Below are positions 48,901 through 62,216 of a stretch of 64,000 nucleotides of DNA, one piece after another. How positions within the stretch are numbered: the stretch's first letter is position 1; each line of letters opens with the position of its first letter. Under the pieces are notes generated by a model that saw only the letters and a program-made list of their open reading frames with translations, was not told where the DNA came from and did not search any database. A program made the position numbers and the translations under genes. Source of the DNA: Tigriopus japonicus (lineage: Eukaryota > Arthropoda > Copepoda > Harpacticoida > Harpacticidae); contig CM021316.1 of the NCBI GenBank assembly GCA_010645155.1, forward strand, positions 2,401,249 to 2,465,248. Reading direction: 5' to 3'.

Positions 48901-51900
48901 GATTCCGTGTTTTTTGGATTGAAAATGGCCAAGTTTGATGTGTTATCTTGATCCATGCTCAAGTATTACGACTCGGTACCCACTCATTCCATCCTTTCCA
49001 GGTCCCTTTTAAGTCCCCTTTCTTCGAGATCTACAGCAAATTTCAATATGAAAGACTCATTTTCTAGATCTCTTTTCCGCACTCCCTCGATTCCTACAAA
49101 AAAAAGGTCTGAGCCATTGAATGAAGTACCACCGGTGTATTGGTGGGTTCAGAAGAAGTCTATGAATACGATGGGGAGGATGATAGAAGAAAACGAGAAC
49201 GTTTCAAGATGCCAAAGTCTTTTTCATAATGATGTGATTCTGAGCGAAGTTCTTTCAGCGAACTTGAAGAGTCAGAAAAGGGATCTTTGACAACTTTTCC
49301 TTCAACTCTCGCCCCTCTCTGAATCCACCTATTCGAACGAGCGTAACCTAGATAAAACAAGAATTTATTCAAATCTAAGGCAATCTTGGGCTTTTTTAAC
49401 AAGATTTCAGACAAACAAATTCAAACTCGAAACAAGAACGCTCGCCTCAGCCTTTTTTGGAGGCAACTCGACAACGTTGAAGAGGGCCTTTTATTGAACT
49501 TCGCATTATTTCAGAATGGTTATAGATTGAATGATACGAGTAGAATCATCCTTTTTCTTTCTGTACATTCTACTCCATTGTGGTTTTTGAAGTTGGCTGC
49601 CTCTTTCCATTACATCTATGAGCCCTATCAAAGAGCCCTGCTCACCCTCTTTCATCCCCTCGATTTAACCATTCAAAGAGATAGTCAACAAGGGGAAGAA
49701 ATTGGTGATTTGATCCTGAAGTGCTCACAAGCTTGAATTTAGTTGAAATGCGTCAACACAGAGAATACTCACCCAAGCCAAAACCTGATGTTTGTACGTA
49801 TTCAGATCTAACGAGCTTGTGGTAAGACATGGACAAGCTAAAAATCCGGCAAAAAGAGGGCAATAAACTGGATCCTGTTGATAATGGCCGTGGGGCTGAG
49901 CCAAATCAGTTTGTCCAACATGTTTGGTTCCACTTTTATGCTTTAAAACTAGGACTCCAACTGAGAGAGGGCATCCATATTGAATTATGCAAACAACGCT
50001 GCCTCCTTTTGTCTTTGAGGAAGCAAATAAAAAGATAGGAACTGCAAATAATGGCATCACTCTGGTCTCTGCTGTGAGTGAGCCAGTAATGCCATGGAAA
50101 ACAGCATGGAGGCAAACACATTCATATGAAGCTTAGCATGTTCCAGTAGCTTTCACGCTGAATGAAACTCACGAACGATCGAAAACCTGAAATTTCTGAT
50201 ATGCAATTGTCGTTTTTACCCCTTCATTGAACACGTTTTTGACAACTCATCCAAGCATATCCCTTGAATCTTGTTGAAAATGAGAAAAGACGATTTGGCA
50301 GAGTCATACGTAGATATACTCGATTATTGTGCTTATTGGCGTTTGGCTCTGTCGCTTTTCCCCGAAAAGCTCTATAATATTTTTTCCGTACCCTCTTCTC
50401 CTCCTGTAGAATTTTTCGGGGTTTGGGAGGGATTTGAAAGTGTCTTCCATGGTGATTGGTGGGTAGGTGCCAAAAATCACAATCATGGCGCGATTGGCAA
50501 TGGAGAATGAAGAAGAAGATACAATCATCTCTTCAATTCTCGATAACGAGTTGCGTCTGGCATTCTGGTGGAGAGAAACTCACGATTTTCAGATCACGTT
50601 TCCATATTTACTGGTCGACATGCAGCCGCATTTTCAAATTGATAGCCCGTCAAAATTGAATCAATTGAAATCAGTGTTACCAGTCAAGGGTTTTATTTAT
50701 CGACCAGAATATCAGCTGGTTTTTAACTAGCAATGCCTTCATGAGAGGTAGGGGTCCGTTTTTTTCGAGGAAATCGTCAATTGACGTAAATTTCTTCAAA
50801 TGTTTACACCCCATGAAGCAAGCAGATAGGAATCAAATAAGTTGCACTTAGAGCTCACGCAACAAACAATGGTAAATGATTGAAAAAAACGGAAAGACTT
50901 CTTACTATCATGGAAGCTGGATCCTTTTGATTCCTTTGTATTCTCTGGGGTTTCGGGAAAATGGGGGAAATATTTAGCCCTAATGAAAGCCTAGAGCCAT
51001 GTAAATGGTTCGAATTCAAATGATTACGGTATTTTGAACCAGGCAATGGTACCGGCTCATCCAACCATGTGGCCCAAAGAGACGTAAAAGCAAGCCAAAC
51101 TTAAGTGGAAAAAGCCATTTTCTTCTTCGTCTTCCTGGTTCCCTTTAGCTCCTTTGGGGCGAAAAATGTGTGACTGGAATACTATACACGAAATGGGTGG
51201 AATTTTCTCGACAAAAAGAGAATCGGAAGGAGGCACTCATTTTCAAGGGTGTAGGTTGAGATTCGAGCTCATCAAAATATGAATCTATTGAGAGGAACAG
51301 GAAATGGGACTAGACAAAAAGGGCATGCATATTGGAGCCTCCATGTGAAGATCTGTTTAAGGTTACTGGCCATCTACTGTAGAAGCCACTTTAATTCTAT
51401 GACTTGAAGCAGTGGAAAAAGAGTATCGTTTGGTATGTGGGCCAATTTGGCCGATTCAAGGAAGTGGAAAAATGCCTGCGCGAAACAAAATCTTTGCCTC
51501 ATTCCAAGTCTGAGTCCAAGAGGAAAGTCCATTGGGAGTCCATGGATGAACCACCTTTATTCTCTTTCCATTATAAGGGTACTTTCTCGCTTGCTTGTCC
51601 ATTGCTACTCTACAAAATCCGGGTTCAATCTGACCCAACGAGAACGGGTTTAACAGAAATGCGGGTAACAAGAAAGCCTTGGTTTGCCCAGAGTAACAAT
51701 GGTTGCTAAGATGTAAATTTTGAACAATCTACAGATCATGTCTGAAATTGTTCATTTAAGTCGTGATGTAGTTGTTTCCCCAATCTCTTTTGAAATTTTT
51801 TGACAATCATAAAACATGTTTAAAGAGTTTTTTGTCCTGAAGGCAGAACAAAAAACATGCTTACGCGTGTTCCTTTGGCTTTTCTTTTTGTTGTGATTAC

Positions 51901-54900
51901 TTTTAACACCAGTCATGCCAATGAGGTATAAATATTACTGTGGAGCCACTTCAACTCCCTCCTTGGTATATGGACCAAAAAGACCCTTCTAGAGACCACA
52001 TACGTACTGCATGAGCCAAAAGCAGCCACCTCAATCGCATGCGTCGTGCGATCTTTTAGAGACCCCATTTGGAACATTGGAGGGACACTGAGACTCTACC
52101 TGGTTTACACTGTCGTCTTTAATTTAACAGGTAAACTTATTTTAAGAATCCTTTTCCCTTTGTATTAGGTTTCAAAAATAATTTATGAAAAATGGTGCCT
52201 TGGAATTGTGAGTGTTAAACAAATCTGAATTGAATTGATACACTGTACAGTGTGCCAAACATACCTGATGTCTGTGATAGCGACTTTTTGTCATGGGACA
52301 GTGCTTAAGGGGTGATCTCCTGGCTTGGAATGGCTTTTGGATGTTCTCCACTTCCATACTGAATTCGAGGATAGCTATTTTTTCCCCTTTTTGGGGGTGC
52401 GGTTCCACTCTTCCACCTCCTCCCACCTTTCACGCTCTGAAAGTTTGCTTTTAGAATGGGGGATGAACTTTGGTCCCCTGAACGTATTTTCACAAATTTA
52501 TGGACTATAAGTTGAGAGGAGGCGGATTAGAAGACCAGTTGTTAGGTCACATTCAATCATGAACCCTGGAAATTCCAATGGCAAGGCTTGAGAGGAGGAC
52601 GCAGGCATCTTTTGTACGAATCCGGAACGACATCCCTTGGTATGGACAGGTTTGCTCCACTATCAACCAATTCAAGGTTTAATTCAAATCTTCTAACAAG
52701 GGTCAAACTATGTCATCAATAATATTTCTGGAGACAATTCTTACCTTTTTAATTCCTTCCGAACGTTCCCAGAGTAGAACATATTCTTAATTCAATATTT
52801 TGCAAAGCAGTTGGTAAGAAAAGAATGCTTCAATGCTTTGTGCAAGTTCAACACAAAAAATGACCTAAAAAAAGCTTTGAAGTCTTACATTTATACCAAA
52901 AGAGTTGACCAAGATTGAGTCAAAGTTGAACATTGTTGTTCAATACAAAACCAGTCAAGATATCAAAGGATTGTGAACATTTAAAATGCTCCTACTTCAA
53001 AAATTCTAGGACCATTTGTCATTTACATTCAAGATCCAAAAACTGCAAACATTTCACGATACGTAAAAAACATTACTTTCAATACCGAATTATTTTTTTT
53101 TAACATAACATCACATAATGAACATTTTGAAAACATAAAATTACAGGATGTTAAAATCAAAAGTAAAACAAAATGACATCGCCTGGGATCTTCAAATCTT
53201 AACAGATAAGTATGAGAAGGTAGCCAATGAAATCTAAATCGAGTTAGAATCCTAGGGTGTACTAGATTGTAACGGAACCACGGCTTGCATACATACTTGC
53301 ATTTCCCGAGAGGAAGACATAAAACATGCTTTTTGCTCACTCTCTCCTCTCTTTTCTCGTCGTTTCAGGTGCCCTATACCCCAACTTAAGTTGAACCGAG
53401 CCCATTATCCACAGACCCTTAGTTGTGAAGCAATCACTCCGTTACCGCTACAGAACACTTCTCATACGAACATGTTTAAGTGCTTGTTTGTTGTATGTAC
53501 GAATGAACGTGTATCACCCACACATTCTCGATCTCTCGACCATACACGGTATGCTCTCTACTACTGTCGATGTACAATAGTGTAAGTACATGACAATCTC
53601 GACATTTCCAACTCGACTTTATGGGCTCTCCCCTGGAATGACATGAGGTAGTACCGACTTCGGTCTCAAGTTCGGTATTGTAAGGCGGAAATGTCGAATG
53701 GAAATGTGGTGTGACGAATAAAAATTCATGATCACGGCCACAAATCCTGAATTAGTTGGAATACTTTCGTGCTGTTTACCATGAAAGGAAGCTGACGCGC
53801 ACTGCTGAAAAGACTCATGTAGACGCATAATAAATAATTTGTTCAAGAGGCGCCAGTAATTCGAGCTTTCTTTATCAGCTATTTATCTCACTTAAAGGGC
53901 GGATCGAGAGGGAAGTGCATAATTTCCGGCTCAAAATCCAGTTCACTTGTTCGGTGAGCGAGATATGAGAGAGATTGACTCTTCTCTTCGTGTCACAACC
54001 AGTCACTCAAATCTCGACTGGAATTCGAGACCACTTTCAATGTGGATATACCCTCTGAGCAACCAACTTTCATATTCAACCTTATCTTAGCCAATGTGTA
54101 CCGAACATTAACCTTGTTTGTTTGGCTAAGGGAATAATATCTGAGGATGGGGACTAATGGAGAATACGTGTTCCGATGAATATTCTTTTGGATTGCGGAC
54201 GAACCCCTGAGGATTTGTCATTTTGTTCCACGCTAATGGAGATGTTCCCCGTTTTGAAGCTTCTTTTCCCTTGGATTTATAGGTTTCATTGTAGTTGAAA
54301 GAGTTTTTTTTGTGAATATTATGAAACCTTTGCATTTGAGCTAAGATGTTCAGGTTTCACTTTTATGCCAAGAACAATGGTGAAAAGTTTGGTGAAAATT
54401 GCGAGTTGACGATTGTACAAACAATTCGACAAGAATGTTGGTTTTAAGTTTGGTGAGCCACGTGGTGTTGGACACTTATCGAAAGTTTTATGCTATGTTG
54501 CAGTATTTGACAAAAAGAAGCAGGAACTTGCTGGACAGGATACCGGATGTTTCTGATAGGGGCGACTTCATATTATGATTCTTGGAACACGTGTGATGTC
54601 CCACAAAAAAAGCCGCAACCTTCGTGTAGGTATTGCGAAACCAAACTACGATGATGGAAAAGCACCATGTGGTCAATACTCAGTTTCTCAGCTAATAGTG
54701 AACGAATATACCTAGACCAGTTCGTTGTTTGTCTAACAAAGTATCATTTGAGAGCGTGGATGGCTTTTGGAACCAAAGCGGACTCAATTTGTTCAGATGG
54801 TCTCCCGATGCAAAAGTCTTTCTAAGATAACCTCCACCTCCTCTGAAAACGTGAGTCTTAGGACATTTACGAGTGGCCTTGTCTAGTGGCCTTGTGGGTT

Positions 54901-57900
54901 GAATGGCCAAGGCCAGTGAACCAAATGAGACTTCAGAGATTCCTCTGAATATTTGATGACGACTCAAAGGCGGCGAGTACCCGGCCATTCCACGATTCCA
55001 CCCACTTGGCATGACCTTAATCTTGGTATAAACGTCTCCAGTACGTACGGACGGACGGACGAACGAAGAAATGAATAGCCAATGGAATTGAGAGGACTCT
55101 CCCGATTTCCCATCATAAACCACTTCGTTCCAAAGAGGTACTCACTTTCTTTTTTCTACCGTGATCCGTTATGCAGAATCATATCCGACTAACGATGCTC
55201 GGGACAAGGTCAGAAATACAAGGACAATGAAGCGTCTTGGTGCATAATCTGGCAATTGCCAAGATCCTTGATCTTTTCGGTCTCTTCAGGGAGGACACCA
55301 ATGCCCATCGTGAGCAGGATGACCATTATTGTCACCTGAGACCTAACAACGAACTGGTTTCGGACCTTTTCTACCCGGCCGAATTGTCTCACATCAATGT
55401 AATGATTATTAGGGGAGCTCAGTAATAAAAACGAGGCGTGTGGCAGCTCTGGGAAACAATTGGTTTGGTACTAATCTAGATTTCTGGGACTCAAGTCCAA
55501 TTCTCTCCGTTTCTACTGTTCGTTAGTTATGACACACGTGGTTTTATTGATGTCATAAAGTCACGCAGTTTTTGTCGTCTGACACCGGAGATTTTTCTCT
55601 CGATATTTCAGTTCGTTCAATCGAATCAGGAATGTGTAGTAAACCTCTCATTACCGGCAGATTGAGTTATGATGTGAAAGCCTCTCTGTCGATTTGCTTT
55701 TGATTGTTAAAGCCATAATGCACTCAAGTTGCTAACCTTGGCCAGATTTTCTTTTATTGAAGTAATGCTTAAAAAATAATCGTAGTTAGTTCACAAATCA
55801 AGAATCTTGTTCGCTCCAAGAGAGTCTGGAATCTGCTACACAGAGTACAATCAAATGTCATGTGAGCTTCAGCTTTAATTCATTCTTATGAATGGTACTT
55901 GCTAATGGATAAGATTGCTCCCCATTCCAAAAGATCATTTGCATTTATGAAAAATGAAAATCAACACGATGAGCGACATATTTCGACAAATTTGAAGCTC
56001 TGCCATCTCTTTCACATTACAGCATACAATAAGAAGACATGGATGGCTGCAAACCCCGACAAACATATTCGTTCCCAAGTCGCGAAAAACGACATAAAGT
56101 CGTGTCATGTTTCGTGAATAACGACCATACGGGCTCTTGGCGTGAACTAAGAAGAGGTCTTTAGAATGCGAACATTCAGCGGCCAACTCGTACTTACTAC
56201 TAGTATATGCATGTATCCACTACGCAGTATGTAGTACTGGACGAAGCGAGTCTATATCCGATGAGAAAGTGTGTTAAGAGGTCAATCTCGCATTCTTTCT
56301 CTCCCCACATCATTGCGAGAGAACCTTAAGCGAAAACTGCTTGTCATCAGCTCGATATTGGCCGGGGTCATTAATGTGAACACTTAACACACTTGAGCGG
56401 AAAAGGTCATTGTGCAACAGATGTGGGCCAGTTTTGACCCGAATATCCGTTTCATGAAAGCTTTCGGACGCTTTGAACGTGAATTTGTCGCCGGTTTTAA
56501 TGAAAGGCTTTTTGGCACGATCTGTCAGTGGCGATCACTTTGGTGATATCTTGTCCTATTACTTAGAAGGGGAGGACACGTTGGCCTAATTATCAATTAC
56601 TGCACAGCAAAATGATTGAGTCCAATGACTTACATGTTCGAAGGGTTGGCAAGATAATAGAGAGTCGAAGATCGGGCAACAAACACAAGACGTGCCAATG
56701 GCTTGACCTCATTTTCTTCTCCACCAACTACCACTTCGGCGACCCCCCGTGACTAACTACTAATCATAATGATCGACGAAATTTATCCTGTAATTGAGTT
56801 GTAGCGAACAGTAGCACTTTTGGCAGGAACGATGAAGAAAAAGTCGGGAGTCCAATTGGCACTCAGAGAGCAGGATTGGAAATCATCGGGAATCCAGAGA
56901 AGTGCAAATATGCCTTTCCCCTGGGTTTCCTTCCCATGACAATCGGGTGAGCCGGGAATAAATCACATTTTTTCTACGTCTTCTGGCTTTATTTTTGTCC
57001 CCTTGTGAAGCGTTTTCCTGGCCACATAAAGGACACTCTTGAACATAGTTTGTACAATAAAGTCTGTCTTGCTTTGAATTTGAATTGATGAGATCACGTT
57101 CGAACCAAAGCAAAACAACTCAAGTTCGTGATGCAAATTAGCTATTTTGAGAGGATGAGCATTCATAAATGATAAATTAGTGTATGACTCAAACCGTTCT
57201 CTTTCTTTTCAAGCCACCCCTTTGCGATTCCGTTGACATGGCTTGCCTGTTAGTATAGAGGGTCTCGTTCGAGTTTGAACTCTGAAACTCCTAATCTGAT
57301 CAACGCTGGTGTTTTGGATTGGAGAAGGGGAAATCGATTGCTTCCTCGCCCGCAATCGAATGGAACGATGACTCGATCGCTTTGTTCAAATTGGTACTGA
57401 TCAAAGATTTCAGGAAAATCTGGGCTCCGTTCTCTGCTAAAGAAAGGGTCTGCTGGATGGCGAGGGCTAAGTGTAATCTTTTGTGGTATTCTTGTTCAGG
57501 TGTCAATTTTCTCCCTCTTAGAAAGACTTTTTTCAATACCGGGAATGTTTTTGAAGAATTTCAATCTCAGCGTCATCGACAAAATAATCCTTTACAGTGT
57601 ATAAATCGGAAAAGGTAAACGTTCCCTCGTTTTTTTTACTTTCACCTTATAACCATAGAACGTTCAAATGGGGTTTTAAACTGCCAATGCAAACATTTAA
57701 ATCATTTTCCCCCTGACTTATTGCCCAGCTTTATGCCAACGAATCCGAGGTTAAACTCGATGGAGGGCGTTTTCCAAAGAGCTGTCAAACTCAAAATGTA
57801 AATTCATAATTCAGTATTCCCCCCCATCATTTTTTCCCACCAATTCGCCGATCGGAAAGTGAACAGAAACCGAGTGTGATCGCTGAGAAGCCATAATTTG

Positions 57901-58535
57901 ATTCTGCTAACTCGCCCGAAAAGGATGCTCAGAAAATCAGAAAGAGCTCCGAGTCCAAATTGATTTCGGTTTTTCTAAAGTGACGAGGATTATTAGCTCC
58001 AATTCAGAAGGCCCAATGGTGAAATGAGAGAGAGAGAAGAGATCTTAATGGAAGAGGGAAAGCGGGATTCTCTCTGGAGAAAGACCTGAAAGAACATCGC
58101 GGAAAGGCGAATTTACGGTCCAGCTTTGACGGGCCGAATTAAATGTCGCATGAAGGGAGATTTAAATGTGGATCCGTTCCAAAAGATCCTTCACGTAGAG
58201 ACGAATGAGAAAAGGATTCAGATTTGAAAGCTTGATTGACGGCTCACGTGAGGCAAAAAGATCGAATCTTTGAATCTTTGTTGCGATGAACACACCAAGG
58301 TCGAGGAAAAGAAAGAAAACATTGATCTGAACTTTGAGATCACCTTGGATCGCTGACAATGGTGTACTTACATAGTACTATGCTCGACGGAATCAACTCT
58401 TTTCATTTCTATTTTTGGGAAGCAATTTGAAACGTCATTCAATCTGTGATATGACTCTTGTGTCAAATTCTTGGAATTCTTAACTACTCAAACACCCAAG
58501 CGAGACGAATTTTTCGGTTGTAGATATATATTTTC
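45923..58535. other. Long gene-poor region with a few protein-like short ORFs
   Basis: No gene is firmly supported. Frames worth noting: 47735-48007 plus, 90 codons, with a C-x2-C...H-x-C pattern like a degenerate zinc finger; 48756-48956 minus, 66 codons from ATG, good Kozak context; 48955-49290 plus, 111 codons, starting on the same CATG palindrome; 49386-49736 plus, 116 codons; 50279-50510 and 50467-50730 plus. None has a family I recognise, and lengths near 110 codons are expected by chance. A short GGAC tandem run lies near 55048-55060. The rest is featureless. Confidence 0.35.
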
Positions 58536-58541
58536 TTTATT
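58536..58541 (-). terminator. Poly(A) signal AATAAA for the Kekkon-family gene
   Basis: On the minus strand AATAAA lies about 570 bases after the stop codon of the Kekkon-family gene, in A+T-rich sequence. It is the first canonical hexamer I noticed downstream, so it is the likely 3' end signal. The assignment is inferred from position. Confidence 0.5.
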
Positions 58542-59111
58542 GTCTTCAGTTTACGTTTTTTCTAACATAAAAAATGAAGTAAATCAAAACCATCTCAAGA
58601 TTCTGAAAAAATGCAGGAACAAGGATGTATGCTTACAAAATGGATAATGCGGGGACAGACTTCCAGGTTGAGAACTATGGGCCGAGTGACTATTTCAACG
58701 AGCCAAATTGCCCTTTGAATCAGTCCGTTAACTCGTAGGGAGAGCTTGGAAGCCTAGTAATTCAGAACGTATGATGACATGGCATTGAAAACGAAGTTGC
58801 CATGAACCTTTTGGCAAATGCATTGGGCATCCCATAAAGGCTACCAGGAAGAAGTTATCTCGGATGTCCGATAATCGTCACACCAAACCAATATTGGGGG
58901 GCTAAATTCCAAAAACTTTCAAAGTTCCAATCTTCCATCCACGTCGAGGATGCAATGACTGCAGTTCGTCTTAAAGGGGAAGATGGATGGGAGTGAGAAA
59001 GGAGCGATCGAGCATTGTGTTTGGAAGCCATCACACAAAAATCCTGACAAATTATTTGTTGCGGGAGGGTCAGTCAGCCGTCCCATATGATGATATTTAA
59101 GGTTCCGGCGG
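58542..59111 (-). other. Probable 3' UTR of the Kekkon-family gene
   Basis: Noncoding sequence between the stop codon and the poly(A) signal on the minus strand. ORFs inside are short. The assignment is by position only. Confidence 0.4.
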
Positions 59112-62100
59112 TCAAACTTCACTTCCGTCCATGCCCTCGTCTTGGAAGGATATCAGAGGAGCCATGGACGAGTCTTGGTCGCCTTGAAACGATTTCTTCG
59201 GCTTAGGAGGTGGCACAGGCTTGACTTTGGGCTTGGGAAGGGTCTTTGGAGCCCCTCCATTGGACTTCTTAGTGCTTCGGTCAGAAAAACCTGGCGACAT
59301 CACATCACCGTTGGGGATAAGACTAGCATCATTATTATGATGGTGGAGATTATTACCGTTGACGCCGTTCACTCGGAGAGGCGTTGAGGACTTGGGACCG
59401 GAATTGGACGAATCCGGTGCCATGACTCTTGATTTATCATTCAGACTATCGTTTTTATTAGTCCCATTTTGGTGATGATGCGAAGAGGATGAGGTGCCAC
59501 TAGCATTCAAGTCCTCACTGCTCTCACCACTTGCTTTAGGCACCACCAAATCTAATTCGCTCTCGGCCGAAGTGATGGAATTGCGATTTTCATTCTTTGG
59601 TTTGAGTGCCTTTCCGAAGGGCTCACAATAGCCACTAATGTTCTCCTCCATTAAAGTGGCCTCCGAACTGGAATTTGCCATTTCGGAACCTCCATTGGGA
59701 GCTCGGTATTGTTTGAGTGGAGCACCACCCGAGGATTCAGCACTATTCAAATTCAGGATATTTGGCGTTGACTTGGGCAAATTCGGGGCCATTCGTGCTT
59801 GTTGAACTTTCGGCGTAGGCGGACACTCTTGCACCTCCTTGATAGGGGCGTAAAATGAAGTGGAAGAGGGAAGAGGGGTACGAACAGTCCCATTGTGATG
59901 GCTCCCATTGGGAGTACTGGGAGTCTTATTGAGGGAGAGACGAGAAGATCCATCCACTGAGGTACGAGGACCAATGCCATCGTAGATGGGCTCTCGATCA
60001 AACCGAACCAGGTGTGGACTGGGCGTTTCTCTTGGGACTGACCAGCTCTGACGGGGCCTCCGAGGTAACGTGACGTACCCAGGACGAGCTTGAACCTGAT
60101 TAGGATGATGATGGTGATGATGGACCACTGGTGGCATGTACAAATGAGGGAGAGGATTGGCATTCGTATGGTCACAAGAGACCGATCGGGGATGATGAGG
60201 GTGGTGGTGGGGCAATGGAAGCGTTCCAGAGCGTTGGAAAGGGGATGCCCCCAATTGGGATGCCAACTGATGTTGCTGCTGTGGCGTGAGCATGAGATTG
60301 GCCGGATTGAGTTGATGCATCACAGCCAGGCGTGAGTGGTCAGGGACCGTGGAACCACTCCCACTTGTCGAAGGGGACACCGAATGGGGAGGCAACATCA
60401 TTGTGTTGTATCGGTGATGGTCCAATAAGTCGGGATACTGACTCACATCTCCGTCGCCTGCAAATGATGAGCGACTAATGGATGTAGTTCTACCTCCATC
60501 TGAACTACTTCCCGTACTCTGTTTGGTATTGGAGATCACTGATGGAGCTCGAAGATCTTGCATCTCGATTCCCTCATGATGATATTTTTCCCCGGGAACA
60601 TACCCGGAGGACACGTCATGCATCATTTCTGTTGAAGGCAGACCATGATAGTCGCTGTTAAGATGATGAGGATGCTGGGGATGATGTTGCTGCTCCTGTT
60701 GCTGCTGATGAAGATGATGGTGGTGGTGATGGAGGAGGTGATGGTTGTCGAGATGATGGTTTGGGTTACCGGCCCTCATTTGTGGGTTTGTCAGATTTCC
60801 GTGGCCATTTGGAAGCAATTTTTGGCTGTCTGAGCCGTTGACAAATCCATTTCTTTCTGCTCCATTACCCATGCGATTATTCTTGAGCGCCTTCTTTTTC
60901 TGTCCCTTGCAGAAGCAGCAACAACACACGATGAGAACCAACACAAATAGAAGCACCAAGGCCACACTCACCCCTATCACGATGGTGAGTTGCTCACTAG
61001 TCAAAGGGATGCCAGCACTGAACGTCGCGGGATCTTCGAAGGTCAGAATCACAGTCTTCTCCATCACACCACCATTGTTCTCAGCTACACACAGATACTT
61101 TCCCAGATCTTCGGTGGCAGGATTGGTAATGGTCAGATTGTACCACCGTGACACTCCGTCCGAAGTGATTTTCTCCTCTTTCAAGATCCACATTTGAGAA
61201 GCAAATGGCTCAGGGTGAGTGTTATTATTGACGATTCTACCATCCACGACCCAACGCCCTTGGGGAACCGGACTGCCTTTGATCTTGCACGCTAAAGTAG
61301 CGTCCACTCCTGGTGCTCCAAATACCCGTGGGTATGGGATTTCCAAGTGGGGTTTACAAGCAAACTCAGCCGCTTGGATCTCGTCCCACATCTTTCCATT
61401 CAGTCTGGAAGGCTCGTTACAAGCTGTGGGTCTACTATAGAGTTTTTTGTCCACTGCCCAGTCTCGAAAGCTCTTCAACTCACAGTCACATGTCCATGGA
61501 TTGTTTTGAATTTTCAAGGATTTCAGATTCGTCAGAGGGAGGAACACTTTGGGTTGTAGGAACGTGAGTCGATTGTCATTGACCATCACCGTCTCGACAG
61601 AGTCGTCGAGATTGTGGAAACTCGTCTGATCGATCATGGTAAGGGCATTATACGACAGATCGATGGTTTTGAGAGCTCTCAAGGGAGGAAATTGGTAGGA
61701 TCGTAGCTGGTCAATAAAATTGTGAGCCAACTTCAGGGTCTTGAGACCATTATTCCCGTCAAAAGTCTTGGGGAACACTTGGGTGAGATTATTGTTGGAG
61801 AGATCGACGTGAGTCAAAATGGTCAAATCGCGAAATGCATTCTCATCCACGTAATGTAAGTAGCAGCCTTTCAAACTCAAAGTTTGAAGGTTCAATAGGC
61901 CGGCCGATTTGAAACCATCTCCTTCCAGCTTTCTCAAAGGGTTTCCATCTAAAACTAGGGTTTGGATACTTTCAGAGAGGCTGCTGGGGATCTGTGTGAA
62001 CCCCCTGCCAGAACAATCGGCCATTCGCTTCCCTTCGGACCATTTACACTCGCATCGAGGCGCACCTTCGCACCCTCCACCCGATTGGAATCCCGAGGCT

Positions 62101-62213
62101 ACTGTTGCCGTCAAAATGAGGCAGGCGAGCCATAAAGTCATCATTTTGGAACAATTTTGAGACTGTGACATTGAGGATAAGGGGCCTCGGATTTGCATAT
62201 CAAAGTGCTCCAT
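59112..62213 (-). CDS. Kekkon-family LRR-Ig transmembrane protein
   Basis: The coding region is a single uninterrupted frame of 1033 codons from ATG 62213. The domain order is that of the Kekkon family, and residue numbers count from this ATG. A hydrophobic signal segment lies at about 26-41. An LRR N-terminal cap follows with Cys 48, 54, 56 and 67, then seven leucine-rich repeats (about 83-240) and a C-terminal cap with Cys 242, 244, 265 and 286. One Ig domain (about 288-394) has Cys309, Trp321 and the DLGKYLC motif ending in Cys375. A transmembrane helix (409-430) runs into a Cys-rich cluster (CCCCFC). The cytoplasmic tail is about 600 residues, with His/Gln tracts (486-517 and near 699), GYVTLPRRP (about 713), a Pro/Lys-rich SH3-type motif (about 988-1008) and C-terminal SEV, a class I PDZ ligand. 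Known Kekkons act at the cell surface in EGFR, BMP or Toll-related signalling. Which member this is cannot be told here. The Met pair at 24-25 (AAA ATG context) would give a more usual signal peptide. A continuous coding region fits the family. Confidence 0.95.
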   Translation of the reverse strand: MEHFDMQIRGPLSSMSQSQNCSKMMTLWLACLILTATVASGFQSGGGCEGAPRCECKWSEGKRMADCSGRGFTQIPSSLSESIQTLVLDGNPLRKLEGDGFKSAGLLNLQTLSLKGCYLHYVDENAFRDLTILTHVDLSNNNLTQVFPKTFDGNNGLKTLKLAHNFIDQLRSYQFPPLRALKTIDLSYNALTMIDQTSFHNLDDSVETVMVNDNRLTFLQPKVFLPLTNLKSLKIQNNPWTCDCELKSFRDWAVDKKLYSRPTACNEPSRLNGKMWDEIQAAEFACKPHLEIPYPRVFGAPGVDATLACKIKGSPVPQGRWVVDGRIVNNNTHPEPFASQMWILKEEKITSDGVSRWYNLTITNPATEDLGKYLCVAENNGGVMEKTVILTFEDPATFSAGIPLTSEQLTIVIGVSVALVLLFVLVLIVCCCCFCKGQKKKALKNNRMGNGAERNGFVNGSDSQKLLPNGHGNLTNPQMRAGNPNHHLDNHHLLHHHHHHLHQQQQEQQHHPQHPHHLNSDYHGLPSTEMMHDVSSGYVPGEKYHHEGIEMQDLRAPSVISNTKQSTGSSSDGGRTTSISRSSFAGDGDVSQYPDLLDHHRYNTMMLPPHSVSPSTSGSGSTVPDHSRLAVMHQLNPANLMLTPQQQHQLASQLGASPFQRSGTLPLPHHHPHHPRSVSCDHTNANPLPHLYMPPVVHHHHHHPNQVQARPGYVTLPRRPRQSWSVPRETPSPHLVRFDREPIYDGIGPRTSVDGSSRLSLNKTPSTPNGSHHNGTVRTPLPSSTSFYAPIKEVQECPPTPKVQQARMAPNLPKSTPNILNLNSAESSGGAPLKQYRAPNGGSEMANSSSEATLMEENISGYCEPFGKALKPKNENRNSITSAESELDLVVPKASGESSEDLNASGTSSSSHHHQNGTNKNDSLNDKSRVMAPDSSNSGPKSSTPLRVNGVNGNNLHHHNNDASLIPNGDVMSPGFSDRSTKKSNGGAPKTLPKPKVKPVPPPKPKKSFQGDQDSSMAPLISFQDEGMDGSEV

Positions 62214-62216
62214 CAA

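Noticed and set aside
54692..55123. 143-codon minus-strand frame
   Set aside because: The length is near what chance predicts once in 64 kb, there is no recognisable domain, and other frames overlap it.
1551..57370. TGGAACGATGA recurring near 1551, 8550 and 57360
   Set aside because: The flanking sequences do not align, so this is most likely chance recurrence of an 11-mer.
59142..62160. Plus-strand frames opposite the Kekkon-family coding region
   Set aside because: These are antisense shadows of a well-supported 1033-codon gene; none has its own domain evidence.
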